DNA of 64,000 nt. Origin: Arthrobacter sp. ISL-30 (GTDB lineage: Bacteria; Actinomycetota; Actinomycetes; Actinomycetales; Micrococcaceae). This document shows positions 25,469 through 35,349 of the stretch, one piece after another (the stretch's first letter is position 1; each line of letters begins with the position of its first letter). Under the pieces are notes generated by a model that saw nothing but the letters and a program-made list of their open reading frames with translations, was not told the origin of the DNA and did not search any database. Position numbers and translations under genes: made by a program. The stretch spans positions 1-64,000 of the forward strand of contig NZ_JAGGPK010000016.1 in assembly GCF_018613855.1 (NCBI RefSeq). The letters are read 5' to 3'.

Positions 25469-26896
25469 CTATGCCCGGACGATGGCCAGCACGCGGTCGC
25501 GGATTCGGGCCATGGTTCCTTCATCCTGGGCCTCAGCGTTGAGGCGCAGGAACGGCTCCGTGTTGGAAGGGCGAAGGTTGAACCACCAGCTGCCGTCCCT
25601 TGCAGTGAACGTGCTTCCATCCATGTGGTCGATCTCGATATCCTCATTGGCGAAGTTCTCGCGCACGCGCTCGACGGCGGCAGCCTTGTCCTCAATCTCG
25701 GAGTTGATCTCACCGGAGGACACGTAGGGCTCATACTGCCGTCCAAGCTCAGAGAGCGGCTGGTCCTGCTCGCCGAGGGCTGCAAGCACATGCATGGCGG
25801 CCAGCATTCCAGTGTCGGCGTTCCAGAAATCGCGGAAGTAGAAGTGTGCGGAGTGTTCGCCGCCGAACACAGCGCCCTCCTCAGCCATCACTGCCTTGAT
25901 GAAGGAGTGGCCAACACGGGTCCGGACAGGGCGGCCGCCGTCCTGGATCACGAGTTCGGGGACCGCCCGTGAGGTCAACAGGTTGTGAATGATGACCGGC
26001 TGCTCTTCACCCATAGCCTGTGCACGGGCGATTTCACGCCGCGCAACCATGCCCGTGATGGCGGAGGGAGAAACGGTTTCGCCCTTTTCATCGATTACAA
26101 AGCAGCGATCCGCATCGCCGTCGAAGGCAAGGCCGATGTCCGCACCATGCTGCACCACTGCAGCCTGGAGGTCGCGGAGGTTCTCCGGCTCGAGCGGATT
26201 TGCGGGATGGTTGGGGAAGGAACCGTCCAGCTCGAAGTACAGGGGGATGATTTCCAGGGGCAGCTTGGACAGCAAGGTGTCGCCCAGAACCGCCGGCGTA
26301 GTGAGGCCCGCCATGCCGTTACCGGCATCGACCACAACTTTCAGCGGCCGGCTCCCTGAGAGGTCAACCAGCTTGCGCAGGTACTCCGCATAGTCCTTCA
26401 GGACGTCGCGGACGCTTATGTTGCCCCGAATAGCGGCTTCCGGAATGGACCCCTGGTTCAAGTATGTTTCAGCGAGGGCCTGTATTTCTTTCAGGCCCGA
26501 CTCGGATGAAATGGGCTGGGCACCGGCTTTGGCCATCTTGATGCCGTTATACTTGGCCGGATTGTGGCTTGCCGTGAACGTGGCGCCAGCGGCGTTCAGG
26601 GCACCGCACGCGTAGTAAAGTTCGTCGGTGGAAATCAGGTCAAGGAGCTGAACGTTCGCGCCACGAGCAGCGGCTCCGTTCGCAAAGGCCTTGCTGAACT
26701 CCGGCGACGACGGACGCATGTCACCGCCCACAAGGACTGTCTCTCCCGCGAGGTCCAGGGTGTCAACGAAGGCCGCTCCGACTGCCTCGACGATTTCGGC
26801 CGTAATGGATTTACCCACGATGCCCCGGACGTCGTAAGCCTTGAAGGAGTCCGATAGGTCGAAAGTCTTAATCTGCTCGCTAGTCACGCTGTTCAT
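25469..26896 (-). CDS. manB: Phosphomannomutase / phosphoglucomutase
   Basis: A 475-residue alpha-D-phosphohexomutase that interconverts mannose (or glucose) 6- and 1-phosphate for nucleotide-sugar supply. The phospho-serine loop TASHNP has Ser110, the magnesium loop DGDAD is at 259-263, the sugar loop GGEHSAH and the phosphate loop RPSNTEP follow in order. ATG 26896 is taken; GTG 26887 has a slightly better-placed AGGATG upstream. A frame reaching 27052 runs into the divergent recQ promoter and is rejected. Confidence 0.92.
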   Translation of the reverse strand: MNSVTSEQIKTFDLSDSFKAYDVRGIVGKSITAEIVEAVGAAFVDTLDLAGETVLVGGDMRPSSPEFSKAFANGAAARGANVQLLDLISTDELYYACGALNAAGATFTASHNPAKYNGIKMAKAGAQPISSESGLKEIQALAETYLNQGSIPEAAIRGNISVRDVLKDYAEYLRKLVDLSGSRPLKVVVDAGNGMAGLTTPAVLGDTLLSKLPLEIIPLYFELDGSFPNHPANPLEPENLRDLQAAVVQHGADIGLAFDGDADRCFVIDEKGETVSPSAITGMVARREIARAQAMGEEQPVIIHNLLTSRAVPELVIQDGGRPVRTRVGHSFIKAVMAEEGAVFGGEHSAHFYFRDFWNADTGMLAAMHVLAALGEQDQPLSELGRQYEPYVSSGEINSEIEDKAAAVERVRENFANEDIEIDHMDGSTFTARDGSWWFNLRPSNTEPFLRLNAEAQDEGTMARIRDRVLAIVRA

Positions 26897-27044
26897 CCTA
26901 CTGTGAGCACGCTCCCGGATTATCAATAAAGGCCGCCCTGTGAATAACTGAGCCGAATCCAGGTAGCTGGACAGTGTTCCTAACTTTTCCACATGCAGCC
27001 GCAGGGTGGTTTTTCCTGTCAGAGGCGACTGGGATACTGAAGCA

Positions 27045-29207
27045 ATGGCCAATAACCAGGAATCAGCAGCAGTACTGTCCGCAACGCGACGCGATGCTTT
27101 GAAGGTCCTGCGCGAACTGGTGGGCAGGCCCGAGGCGGATTTCCATGAAGGTCAGTTTGAAGCAATAGAGGCGCTTGTGGATGGTGGTCGCCAGGCCTTG
27201 GTGGTCCAGCGCACTGGCTGGGGCAAGTCCGCGGTCTATTTTGTCTCCTCGCTGTTGCTGCGCCGCCGTGGCGCAGGACCTACCCTTATCGTGTCTCCGC
27301 TCCTGGCCCTCATGCGGGACCAGGTTGCTGCGGCCGCCCGGGCAGGGGTACGGGCGGTGGCCATCAACTCGGCCAACCAGCTCGAATGGGACAACGTACT
27401 TGCACAACTGGCGGCGGATGAGGTGGATGTCCTTCTGGTTTCTCCGGAACGATTGACCAACCCCTCATTCCGTGAGACTCAGTTACCTGAGCTGATTCGG
27501 CGGACCGGACTCCTTGTCATTGACGAAGCCCACTGCATCTCCGACTGGGGGCACGATTTCCGCCCGGATTATCGTCGTATCTCGGATCTCATACGGCAAC
27601 TACCCGAAGGCGTCCCGGTGCTTGCCACGACGGCAACGGCAAATTCAAGGGTCGTGCATGACATTGAGGAGCAGCTCGGTCGGGGCGTGCTGACTATCAG
27701 GGGTTCACTTGGCCGTGAATCCCTCCGGCTTGGAGTGCTCACCCTGAACGACTCAAGGGAGCGCCTGGGCTGGCTGCTCACGCACCTGGGACAGATGCCG
27801 GGCAGCGGCATCATTTATACATTGACTGTCTCGGCCGCTGAAGACACGGCCCGGCTATTGGCTGAGGCCGGACACCATGTCCTGGCGTACACGGGCAGGA
27901 CGGACCCCGCTGATCGCGAGAGGGCCGAGCAATTGCTGAAAGGCAATCAGGTCAAGGCGTTGGTGGCTACCTCTGCGTTAGGGATGGGCTTTGACAAGCC
28001 GGACCTGGGTTTTGTCATCCACTTGGGCGCACCGTCATCCCCTGTGGCGTATTACCAGCAGGTTGGCCGCGCAGGTCGAGGTGCTGCCAATGCCGATGTG
28101 CTGCTCCTCCCGGGCAAGGAGGACCGTGACATCTGGCAATATTTTGCAACGGCATCGATGCCCTCCGAGGAAAAGGCCGCCGCCGTGCTTTCAGCGCTCT
28201 CCGAATCCGGCGCGGCGCTGTCCACCGTGGCCTTGGAATCGAGGGTGGATCTCCGCCGCACGCCCCTGGAGCTCCTCCTTAAGGTTCTCGCGGTTGACGG
28301 CGCGGTGGAGCGAGTAGGGGGCGGTTGGCGCTCGACGGGACGTCCGTGGGATTACGACGCCGAACGTTATGCCAGGATCGCGCAGGCTCGTGTGGATGAG
28401 CAGGATTCCATGGTCATCTACCAGGACACGGCCGGTTGCAGGATGGAGTACATTACATCGGTTCTCGATGACGATTCCGCCCGAAGCTGTGGCCGCTGTG
28501 ATAACTGTGCCGGTCGATGGTTCCCCCTTGAGATCGATACAACTGCTGCGGATGCTGCCGGCCGAACCTTGAGACGTGCGGGTGTCGCACTTGAGGCCAG
28601 GCTTCAATGGCCAAGCGGTATGGAGCGGCTTGGCGTGGCGGCCAAGGGAAAGATCAAACCCGATGAAAGCGTCGCTGAGGGCAGGGTTCTTGCGCGGCTG
28701 ACCGATCTGGGGTGGGGCGGATCCCTCCGCGAGCTTTTCAGCGCGGGCGCCTTGGATCGGAGCCTTGAGCCCGCAATGCTGCAGGCGTGTGTGCAGGTGC
28801 TGCGGGAATGGGCAACGGGTGGTCCCCGTGTCGCAAGCTGGAGCGGTTCGGGACGACCAGCGGCTGTGGTCAGCATCCCCTCGAGAAATAAACCGGAGCT
28901 TGTGCAGTCTCTGGCCCGGGGCATCGCAGAAATTGGACAACTGCCTTACCTGGGAGAGCTGACGCTGCAGCATGGCGGACCAACAGGAGGCAGGGGAGGC
29001 AACAGCGCCTATCGGCTGGCCGGGGTCTGGGAGCGCCTCGCCGTTGGTCACGACCTACAGGGCGCCTTGGAGCCCTTCCAGGGGGAGAGCGTGCTTCTGG
29101 TGGACGATCTGGTGGATAGCCGTTGGACGTTGACTATCGCCGGACGTGCGTTGAGGAAGGCAGGGGCGGGAGCCGTGCTGCCACTCGTATTGGCACAAGC
29201 AGGATAA
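27045..29207 (+). CDS. RecQ-type DNA helicase fused to a phosphoribosyltransferase-like domain
   Basis: A 720-residue SF2 helicase. Motif I GWGKS at 58-62, DEAH at 160-163, ATTATA motif III, motif VI QQVGRAGRG, and the RecQ zinc module (a C...CGRCDNC set). The 3'-5' helicase should act in recombination repair or replication restart. After about residue 590 a second domain ends in VLLVDDLVDSRWTLT, the PRPP-loop motif of phosphoribosyltransferases such as ComF, near residue 683-697. The RecQ HRDC domain is absent. Such fusions occur in actinobacteria; whether the tail is an enzyme is unknown. ATG 27045 is chosen by where similarity begins. Confidence 0.9.
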   Translation: MANNQESAAVLSATRRDALKVLRELVGRPEADFHEGQFEAIEALVDGGRQALVVQRTGWGKSAVYFVSSLLLRRRGAGPTLIVSPLLALMRDQVAAAARAGVRAVAINSANQLEWDNVLAQLAADEVDVLLVSPERLTNPSFRETQLPELIRRTGLLVIDEAHCISDWGHDFRPDYRRISDLIRQLPEGVPVLATTATANSRVVHDIEEQLGRGVLTIRGSLGRESLRLGVLTLNDSRERLGWLLTHLGQMPGSGIIYTLTVSAAEDTARLLAEAGHHVLAYTGRTDPADRERAEQLLKGNQVKALVATSALGMGFDKPDLGFVIHLGAPSSPVAYYQQVGRAGRGAANADVLLLPGKEDRDIWQYFATASMPSEEKAAAVLSALSESGAALSTVALESRVDLRRTPLELLLKVLAVDGAVERVGGGWRSTGRPWDYDAERYARIAQARVDEQDSMVIYQDTAGCRMEYITSVLDDDSARSCGRCDNCAGRWFPLEIDTTAADAAGRTLRRAGVALEARLQWPSGMERLGVAAKGKIKPDESVAEGRVLARLTDLGWGGSLRELFSAGALDRSLEPAMLQACVQVLREWATGGPRVASWSGSGRPAAVVSIPSRNKPELVQSLARGIAEIGQLPYLGELTLQHGGPTGGRGGNSAYRLAGVWERLAVGHDLQGALEPFQGESVLLVDDLVDSRWTLTIAGRALRKAGAGAVLPLVLAQAG

Positions 29208-29254
29208 GGGGCAGGCCGGATAACCACCGGAATCCACAGGCGGCCCGCCAGCCC

Positions 29255-29299
29255 GATGTAACACTGCTCTTCGATGTAACACTGCTCTTCGATGTAACA
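29255..29299 (+). repeat. 18-bp tandem repeat, two and a half copies
   Basis: GATGTAACACTGCTCTTC at 29255-29272 is repeated exactly at 29273-29290 and begins a third time (GATGTAACA) at 29291. It sits in the 214-bp gap between recQ and the DHA2 transporter gene, about 120 bases before the latter's ATG. Confidence 0.9.
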
Positions 29300-29421
29300 G
29301 TGGTTCCAGGATGGCAGGCTGGAAGACGTCGCCCTAGGATCGTGGGAAACCCTTTTCTTGCGAAACGGCAAACGGCTCCGGCCCCAATAGGCCCTTTCGC
29401 AGAACCGTCCAGAGCGGAGTC

Positions 29422-30849
29422 ATGAGTAAAACTTCGAGCCCTGCGGGCGTGAGCGATGCTGACCACTCTACGTGGCAACCCAAATTGGCTCTGCTCGTGG
29501 CAGCGACCTTCTTCATGGAGTTCCTCGATGGAACTGTGTTGACCACCGCGATCCCCAGCATCGCCGCAGATTTCAAGGTGGCCTCGGCGGATGTCAACAT
29601 CACGATGACCGCCTATCTCATGACTGTTGCGATGGGAATACCCCTTAGCAGTTGGCTGGGCGAGCGGCTCGGCGCGAGGCGTGTCTTCTGCTTCGCTATC
29701 GCGCTATTCACCGTGGCCTCGCTGTCCTGTGCACTCAGCCCGGACCTGGCCACGTTGACCATCAGCCGAATAGTCCAGGGGATGGGCGGAGCCATGATGG
29801 TGCCAGTAGGGACGCTTGCGGTGCTCCGGGGAACCCCCAAATCCGACCTCCTGCGCGCCACCGCCTACCTCGTGTGGCCTGGGCTGCTGGCGCCAGTACT
29901 TGCGCCTCTCGTAGGAGGAGCCCTGACCACCTACCTTTCCTGGCACTGGATCTTCCTGATCAACATTCCACTGGGCCTCGCCGCCTTCGTGGCGGCCCTG
30001 CGCCTGGTGCCCAGCGGCCACGGAGACAGGGCGCGCAGGCTTGACTGGGTTGGGCTGGCACTCACCACGCTCGGCGTCGGTGCCCTGGTGGTGGGCTTGG
30101 AAGGTGTTGGTGGTCACGGGGGAGAATGGTGGCCCACCGTGTCGATCGCGGGCGGACTTGCATCCCTGGCTGCAGCTGCGTGGTGGATGCTAAGGACCTC
30201 CGCTCCCTTATTCGACCTGCGGGTTTTTCGAACACGCACTTTTCGTGCGATGTCCACCGGCGGATTTGTTTACCGGCTCACGATCAGTTCGATTCCCTTC
30301 CTGCTGCCTCTGCTGTTCCAGGACGGCTTCGGCTGGGACCCACTGAAGGCAGGCGCCGTTGTTGCCGCCGTATTCGTCGGAAATATCGGGATCAAACCCG
30401 CTACGACGCCCATCATTCGACGCTTCGGATTCAAACCTGTCCTCGTCTTCGCCTCACTGGCTTCGGCCACAACTTTCGCCGCCTGTGCGCTCCTAAACCC
30501 AGGCATGCCGGAACCACTCATTTTCGCCCTGCTGATATTCAGCGGAGCGTTCCGGTCGATCGGATTTTCGGCCTATGCGTCCGTGCAGTACTCAGATGTG
30601 GTTCCCGGCCAACTGCCGTCAGCCAACGCAATGTCCGCAACTCTTGTACAGCTCGCGCATGGTGCGGGTATCGCTGTTGGGGCACTGCTCCTGCGGCTTT
30701 TCGAGGCGGCACCTTTCGCCGGGTCCGACGAAATCGGACCCTACCGCTGGGCATTCCTTGCGATGGCCGCCCTGATGCTGCTCAGCACGATTGACAGCCT
30801 GACGCTCCCTCGGCATGCGGGCGCGGAAGTCAGCCGCGCCAGGAACTGA
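29422..30849 (+). CDS. DHA2-family major facilitator exporter
   Basis: A 475-residue MFS protein of the EmrB/QacA (14-helix) group. Family motifs include MEFLDGTVLTTAIPSIA in helix 1, LGERLGARRVF in the first loop, and GGALTTYLSWHWIFLINIPLG. It should use the proton gradient to export drugs or toxic compounds. The ATG follows a short leader; tandem repeats lie upstream and a terminator follows. Confidence 0.92.
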   Translation: MSKTSSPAGVSDADHSTWQPKLALLVAATFFMEFLDGTVLTTAIPSIAADFKVASADVNITMTAYLMTVAMGIPLSSWLGERLGARRVFCFAIALFTVASLSCALSPDLATLTISRIVQGMGGAMMVPVGTLAVLRGTPKSDLLRATAYLVWPGLLAPVLAPLVGGALTTYLSWHWIFLINIPLGLAAFVAALRLVPSGHGDRARRLDWVGLALTTLGVGALVVGLEGVGGHGGEWWPTVSIAGGLASLAAAAWWMLRTSAPLFDLRVFRTRTFRAMSTGGFVYRLTISSIPFLLPLLFQDGFGWDPLKAGAVVAAVFVGNIGIKPATTPIIRRFGFKPVLVFASLASATTFAACALLNPGMPEPLIFALLIFSGAFRSIGFSAYASVQYSDVVPGQLPSANAMSATLVQLAHGAGIAVGALLLRLFEAAPFAGSDEIGPYRWAFLAMAALMLLSTIDSLTLPRHAGAEVSRARN

Positions 30850-30877
30850 GGCCGGCCGCTTCGACGTCCGGAAACGC

Positions 30878-30904
30878 AAAAGGCCCCGGTCCAGGACCGG
30901 GGCC
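30878..30904 (-). terminator. Terminator shared by the exporter and tRNA-Ser(GCT)
   Basis: Eleven-bp arms GGCCCCGGTCC / GGACCGGGGCC; on the minus strand TTTTGC follows. It probably works for both converging transcripts. Confidence 0.8.
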
Positions 30905-30909
30905 AAACG

Positions 30910-30998
30910 CGGAGACGGGGGGATTTGAACCCCCGGTCGAGTTTAACCCCGACCCTTCATTAGCAGTGAAGTCCATTCGGCCGCTCTGGCACGTCTCC
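30910..30998 (-). tRNA. tRNA-Ser(GCT)
   Basis: An 89-nt class II tRNA, minus strand. Acceptor GGAGACG/CGTCTCC, anticodon loop CTGCTAA (GCT), long variable arm, T loop GGTTCAAATCC. Confidence 0.95.
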
Positions 30999-31055
30999 AA
31001 TTGCTATTGCTAGCCCACCAAGGATACGCAGAATGGGGCACACAGTGCAAAACGG

Positions 31056-33308
31056 TCAGGCCTCTCCGGCAAGGGCCCGCCACAGGAAATGCTGGCTGCG
31101 AGCCTGAAGCGCCGCTGCCTGCCGATTGTCTGAGGCTCCTGCATGGCCGCCTTCAAGCGCTTCATGGAACCAGACGTTGGGGATGCCCATTGCTTGCATT
31201 CGTGCGGCCATTTTCCGCGCCTGCACCGGCCCCACCCTGTCATCAGAAGTCGCGGTCCAGATAAACGTCTCCGGATAGTCCACGCCGTCACGAAGGAGGT
31301 GATAAGGGGAGAACGTGCGGATGAATTCCCACTGCTCGGGATCATCGGGGTTTCCGTATTCCGCGATCCACGAATAACCGGCAGACAGCTTCGTGTAGCG
31401 GCGCATGTCCAGGAGCGGAACGCCGCAGGAGATCGCGCCGAAAAGCTCCGGGTACCGGGTCAGCATGTTGCCAACCAGGAGCCCGCCATTGGAGCCGCCA
31501 ACACAGCCCAATCGCCCACGGCTTGTCACACCGCGGGAAATAAGGTCCTGGGCGACAGCGGCGAAGTCCTCGTAGGCACGGTGCCGCTTCTCCTGAAGCG
31601 CGGCCCGATGCCAGGTTGGGCCGTATTCGCCGCCGCCTCGGATGTTCGCGACGACGTACACCCCGCCCCTCGAGTGGCCGCCCGAACCGTCCGCGTGGGC
31701 GTCAGTGCGCCGTTCAAGCCACGCCCGGCCGACAATTCCGCTATAGGCAGGCGTTCGGGAGACCTCGAATCCGCCGTAGCCCGAGAGCTGTGTGGGATTC
31801 TGGCCGTCCAGCACCAGGTCACGACACGCAATCTGGAAATAGGGGACGCGCGTCCCGTCCTTGCTGACGGCGAAGTGCTGCTGGACTTCGTATTCGTCCT
31901 CATTAAAGAATGACGGCGCAGTCTTGATGACGGCGTGCGTACTCGCCACCGGGCCGGCTGTGCCGCCGGCCTCTACGGGATTCAGGTCGTCGCGGCTCAG
32001 GGTGCCGCGAGTTAGTGTCGTGGGGGTCGTGAAACCAGTCGCTATAAGCCAATAGTCGTTCCCGGCGCCGCCGTCGTCTTCATCGTCGACGGCGTACGCG
32101 TTCACGTCATGCAGGGGACGGCACGCGTCAAGTGCGGAAACCTGCCAATTGCCCGTCTCATCCGGACGGGACGGATCCAGGACCCTGATTTCCGACGACA
32201 CATCCCGCAGCAGGTTGAGCAGGAGGAAATCGCGGGTCCAGCTCCAGGATTGCAGGGATGTGTGCTGGTCGGGCGTGTAGAGCACAAGCAGTTCGCGTTC
32301 CCCGGCCAGGTAATCCGAGAACTTCGCCGCCAGGAGCGATCCGGCCGGGTAGGTGCTTCCATCGAGTTCCCAGTCCTGTTGGGGGCGGAACAGCATCCAT
32401 TCCCGGTGGGCACTGAGGTTCACGTCAGTGGGGACGTCGATGGCAATCCATTCGCCATCACCCAGGACGAATGTGGTGCGGTTGTAGAAGTCGATCAGGT
32501 CAACGGCGAAGGTCCGTTCGAATCCGGGCGTGGAGTCGTGGGCAAGGACTGCCATCATGTGGTCCTCCGGGATCTCGAAGAGCCGCTCTGCCGCTTGCAG
32601 CGTCTGCCCGCGCTGGAGCTTCACGCCCGTCCTGGCATAGGAGGAGCTGGTCTTCGGGAGATCCTCGGCGGTGGTGGAGAGCAGGAGAGTGTCCTTGTCC
32701 AGCCACGCCAGGTTGCCTTTCGCCGTCGGAATGTCGAACCCGCCCGAAACCGGGTCGACAAAGGACCTCGTCTCGACGTCGAACTCGCGGTGGCGGTTCG
32801 CGTCACCGCCGTCGGGAGAGAGGGCAATCATCGCCATGCGATAGTCCTCGCCCTCCGGCGGCCGCAGGAAGGCGGCACCGTGGAAGACCCATTCCGTTCC
32901 CTCGGCAGCTGCCAGGGCATCTACGTCCAACAGCACATCCCACTCTGGGGAGTCAGTCAGGTAACTGTCCCAGGTGGTGCGGCGCCACAGCCCCTTGGGG
33001 TTGTCCTTGTCCTTCCAGAAGTTGTAGTAGTGGTCACCTCGCTTGTTGACCATCGCGATCCGGTCGGTTGAATCGAGGACCTCGAGGATCTTTTCCTCAA
33101 GCTTCCCGTACTCGGCATCATTCAGGAGATCCTCGGTGCGCGCATTCTGTTCGCGGACCCAGGCCAGCTGCTCCTCCCCATGAATCTCCTCGAGCCAGAT
33201 GTTCTCATCAACAGGTTCGGGGGCAACAACCGTGGTTTCGTTCAACGCGGGCTCCAGGGGACTTTCATTGTTGGACACGGGCGTCTGGTCAGCTGCTGTG
33301 GTGGTCAT
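31056..33308 (-). CDS. Prolyl-oligopeptidase-family serine peptidase (S9)
   Basis: A 750-residue cytoplasmic S9 peptidase: N-terminal beta-propeller half and C-terminal alpha/beta-hydrolase. The nucleophile is in GCVGGSNGG, the acid in TSDDRVGP and the His in EGGHAG, so the triad is complete. S9A enzymes cut short peptides after proline or basic residues. No signal peptide. It is divergent from the FAD-protein gene. Confidence 0.9.
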   Translation of the reverse strand: MTTTAADQTPVSNNESPLEPALNETTVVAPEPVDENIWLEEIHGEEQLAWVREQNARTEDLLNDAEYGKLEEKILEVLDSTDRIAMVNKRGDHYYNFWKDKDNPKGLWRRTTWDSYLTDSPEWDVLLDVDALAAAEGTEWVFHGAAFLRPPEGEDYRMAMIALSPDGGDANRHREFDVETRSFVDPVSGGFDIPTAKGNLAWLDKDTLLLSTTAEDLPKTSSSYARTGVKLQRGQTLQAAERLFEIPEDHMMAVLAHDSTPGFERTFAVDLIDFYNRTTFVLGDGEWIAIDVPTDVNLSAHREWMLFRPQQDWELDGSTYPAGSLLAAKFSDYLAGERELLVLYTPDQHTSLQSWSWTRDFLLLNLLRDVSSEIRVLDPSRPDETGNWQVSALDACRPLHDVNAYAVDDEDDGGAGNDYWLIATGFTTPTTLTRGTLSRDDLNPVEAGGTAGPVASTHAVIKTAPSFFNEDEYEVQQHFAVSKDGTRVPYFQIACRDLVLDGQNPTQLSGYGGFEVSRTPAYSGIVGRAWLERRTDAHADGSGGHSRGGVYVVANIRGGGEYGPTWHRAALQEKRHRAYEDFAAVAQDLISRGVTSRGRLGCVGGSNGGLLVGNMLTRYPELFGAISCGVPLLDMRRYTKLSAGYSWIAEYGNPDDPEQWEFIRTFSPYHLLRDGVDYPETFIWTATSDDRVGPVQARKMAARMQAMGIPNVWFHEALEGGHAGASDNRQAAALQARSQHFLWRALAGEA

Positions 33309-33370
33309 CGCCCCATCCTAGGATGCCTTTCTGAGAGGTTAGCAAGTCACAGGAAGCTAGGCTGGAGGGC

Positions 33371-35308
33371 GTGGGAAAATCGCAGAGTATTCGGGTAGCG
33401 CTAATTGGTGCCGGTCCGCGCGGCACCAGCGCCCTGGAGCGGCTGCTGGCCAACTGGGCTTCGTTAACGTCCAAGGACGGGACCCCCGGGCGAAGGCTGA
33501 GATTGGATGTCATAGACCCATATCCTGCAGGTTCGGGACACGTATGGCAGCCCAACCAGTCACGGCTTTACCTGATGAATACGCAGTCGTTCTACCCCAC
33601 AGTGATCCCCGAGGAACCGGAGCTGGCTCCTGCCCTGGCGGGCGGCACCTTCGAAGCGTGGAGGCAGTCGCGAAGGGTCGACGGCACTGGACTGACGGCC
33701 GACGAACGGGCTGAACTTGCCTCCCTTGAGGCCCATCACTTCCCTAGTCGCGCCCTGTATGGACGCTACCTGCGTTCAACACTGGAGGCCCTGCTCGCCA
33801 TGCTGCCCGACGGCGTCGACCTTGCCTTCCACCAGGCCAGTGCAGTTTCCGTTCGACGAACTGAAGAGCGGTTCGACGTCGGGCTGGCAACCGGCAGTTC
33901 GATTCCCGCCGATGCGGTAGTGCTGTCCCTTGGACATCTGGAGTCCACGCTGAACGCTGAACAGAGATCGTTCGGCCAGGCCGCGGACCGGCTGGGCTTG
34001 CGATACTTCCCGCCTGCGGCCCCGGCCGACGTCGACTGGTCGCAGGTTCCGGCGAACGAGCCGGTGCTCGTCCGTGGCATGGGCTTGAACTTCTTCGACG
34101 TTATGGGCCAGCTGACGGAGGGACGAGGCGGGAAGTTTGTCGAATCGGGGAGTGCCTTGGAGTACCTTCCCTCAGGCGCCGAGCCCTTGATCCTGGCGGC
34201 CTCGCGCCGTGGAACCCCCTATCGGACCAAGGCTGAACTTGACCGCTATTACCCTCGAAACGTCAAGCTCCGCTACCTCACCGACGCGGCCCTGCAGCGT
34301 TTCTCCGCAGCAGGGATCCAGCCCGGATTCGATCATGACCTTTGGCCACTCCTGCATCGGGATGTTCTGTGGGCCTACTATTCGACGCTTGTAAGCTCCG
34401 AGTCCGGCGGGGTCAACAAGCAACAAGAGTTCCTGCGTTCCCTCGACGTCGCGCTACGTCCGCATTCCCACAGGGCGGGGCATTGGGAGGCAAGAGTCGC
34501 GGATATCGTGCACAAGTACGTCTCCGCAGATCTCATCCTGGACCTTTCCGGGCTGGCTGCCCCGCTGGCCGGGAGATCCTTCCCTTCCCGGACGGAACTG
34601 GACGCCGCCATCGTGGACTACCTGGACGACGATGCCCGCCGGTCGGCGCTAGGGGAGTCGGACCCCGTGAAAATGGCCATTGGCGCTCTCCATGCCGGCC
34701 GGGCCGTTCTCAAAGATGCAGTGGCAGATGGCGGCATTACGGACGAATCCTGGGTCGGTGAATTGCGCGGCTGGTTCGAATCCTTCATTGAGGGACTCGC
34801 CAGCGGTCCACCAGCCATCCGTGCCCAGCAACTGGCAGCGCTCGCTCGAGCAGGAATCGTGAGCTTCATCGGCCCCGACCCAAAATTCAGCGTCGACCAT
34901 CGCGCGGGTAGGTTCACTGCCGCCTCGCCCTGGGTTCATGACGGGCCTGTGTCAGCGCGCACCATGGTGGAGGCGCTGGCGCCTGCCAACCGTGTTGCGG
35001 CAAGCGATTCCGAACTTGTGCGCCAGCTTTTCGCCGACGGGCTGGCCCGCCCGAAACTGATGATGACGGCTGAAGGAACGCCGGTCCAGACCTCCGGGCT
35101 GGATGTAGAGCCGCACCCGTATCAGGCAGTCGGGGCCAACGGTGCCGTAACAGCCGGCCTCTATGTCCTTGGGCTGCAATTGTCCTCTACCCAATGGGGC
35201 ACAGCTATCGCCGCTGAGGCCTTTCCGCCCGAGGGTCCTGCCTACACGAGTGCCCAGCGAACCCTGCGCGACGCCGATGAGATCGCCCGCCACATCCTCG
35301 GAGCCTAA
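33371..35308 (+). CDS. FAD/NAD(P)-binding protein
   Basis: A 645-residue protein starting at GTG with a dinucleotide-binding turn at once (VALIGAGPRGTSALERLL). The RLYLMNTQSFYP and LSLGHLES stretches match the PF13454-type FAD/NAD(P)-binding family, often annotated only as hypothetical. Related proteins include amino-acid N-oxidising enzymes, but the substrate is unknown here. The bulk is soluble. Confidence 0.8.
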   Translation: MGKSQSIRVALIGAGPRGTSALERLLANWASLTSKDGTPGRRLRLDVIDPYPAGSGHVWQPNQSRLYLMNTQSFYPTVIPEEPELAPALAGGTFEAWRQSRRVDGTGLTADERAELASLEAHHFPSRALYGRYLRSTLEALLAMLPDGVDLAFHQASAVSVRRTEERFDVGLATGSSIPADAVVLSLGHLESTLNAEQRSFGQAADRLGLRYFPPAAPADVDWSQVPANEPVLVRGMGLNFFDVMGQLTEGRGGKFVESGSALEYLPSGAEPLILAASRRGTPYRTKAELDRYYPRNVKLRYLTDAALQRFSAAGIQPGFDHDLWPLLHRDVLWAYYSTLVSSESGGVNKQQEFLRSLDVALRPHSHRAGHWEARVADIVHKYVSADLILDLSGLAAPLAGRSFPSRTELDAAIVDYLDDDARRSALGESDPVKMAIGALHAGRAVLKDAVADGGITDESWVGELRGWFESFIEGLASGPPAIRAQQLAALARAGIVSFIGPDPKFSVDHRAGRFTAASPWVHDGPVSARTMVEALAPANRVAASDSELVRQLFADGLARPKLMMTAEGTPVQTSGLDVEPHPYQAVGANGAVTAGLYVLGLQLSSTQWGTAIAAEAFPPEGPAYTSAQRTLRDADEIARHILGA

Positions 35309-35349
35309 ACCCCCGCCCGGCCCGCGTGAAACACCCCTCCCCGGCGTTC

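Noticed and set aside
29255..29299. Possible CRISPR array
   Set aside because: The units are adjacent with no spacers and only two are complete; no cas genes are nearby.
32109..33071. A 320-residue plus-strand frame
   Set aside because: Shadow of the S9 peptidase gene on the other strand.
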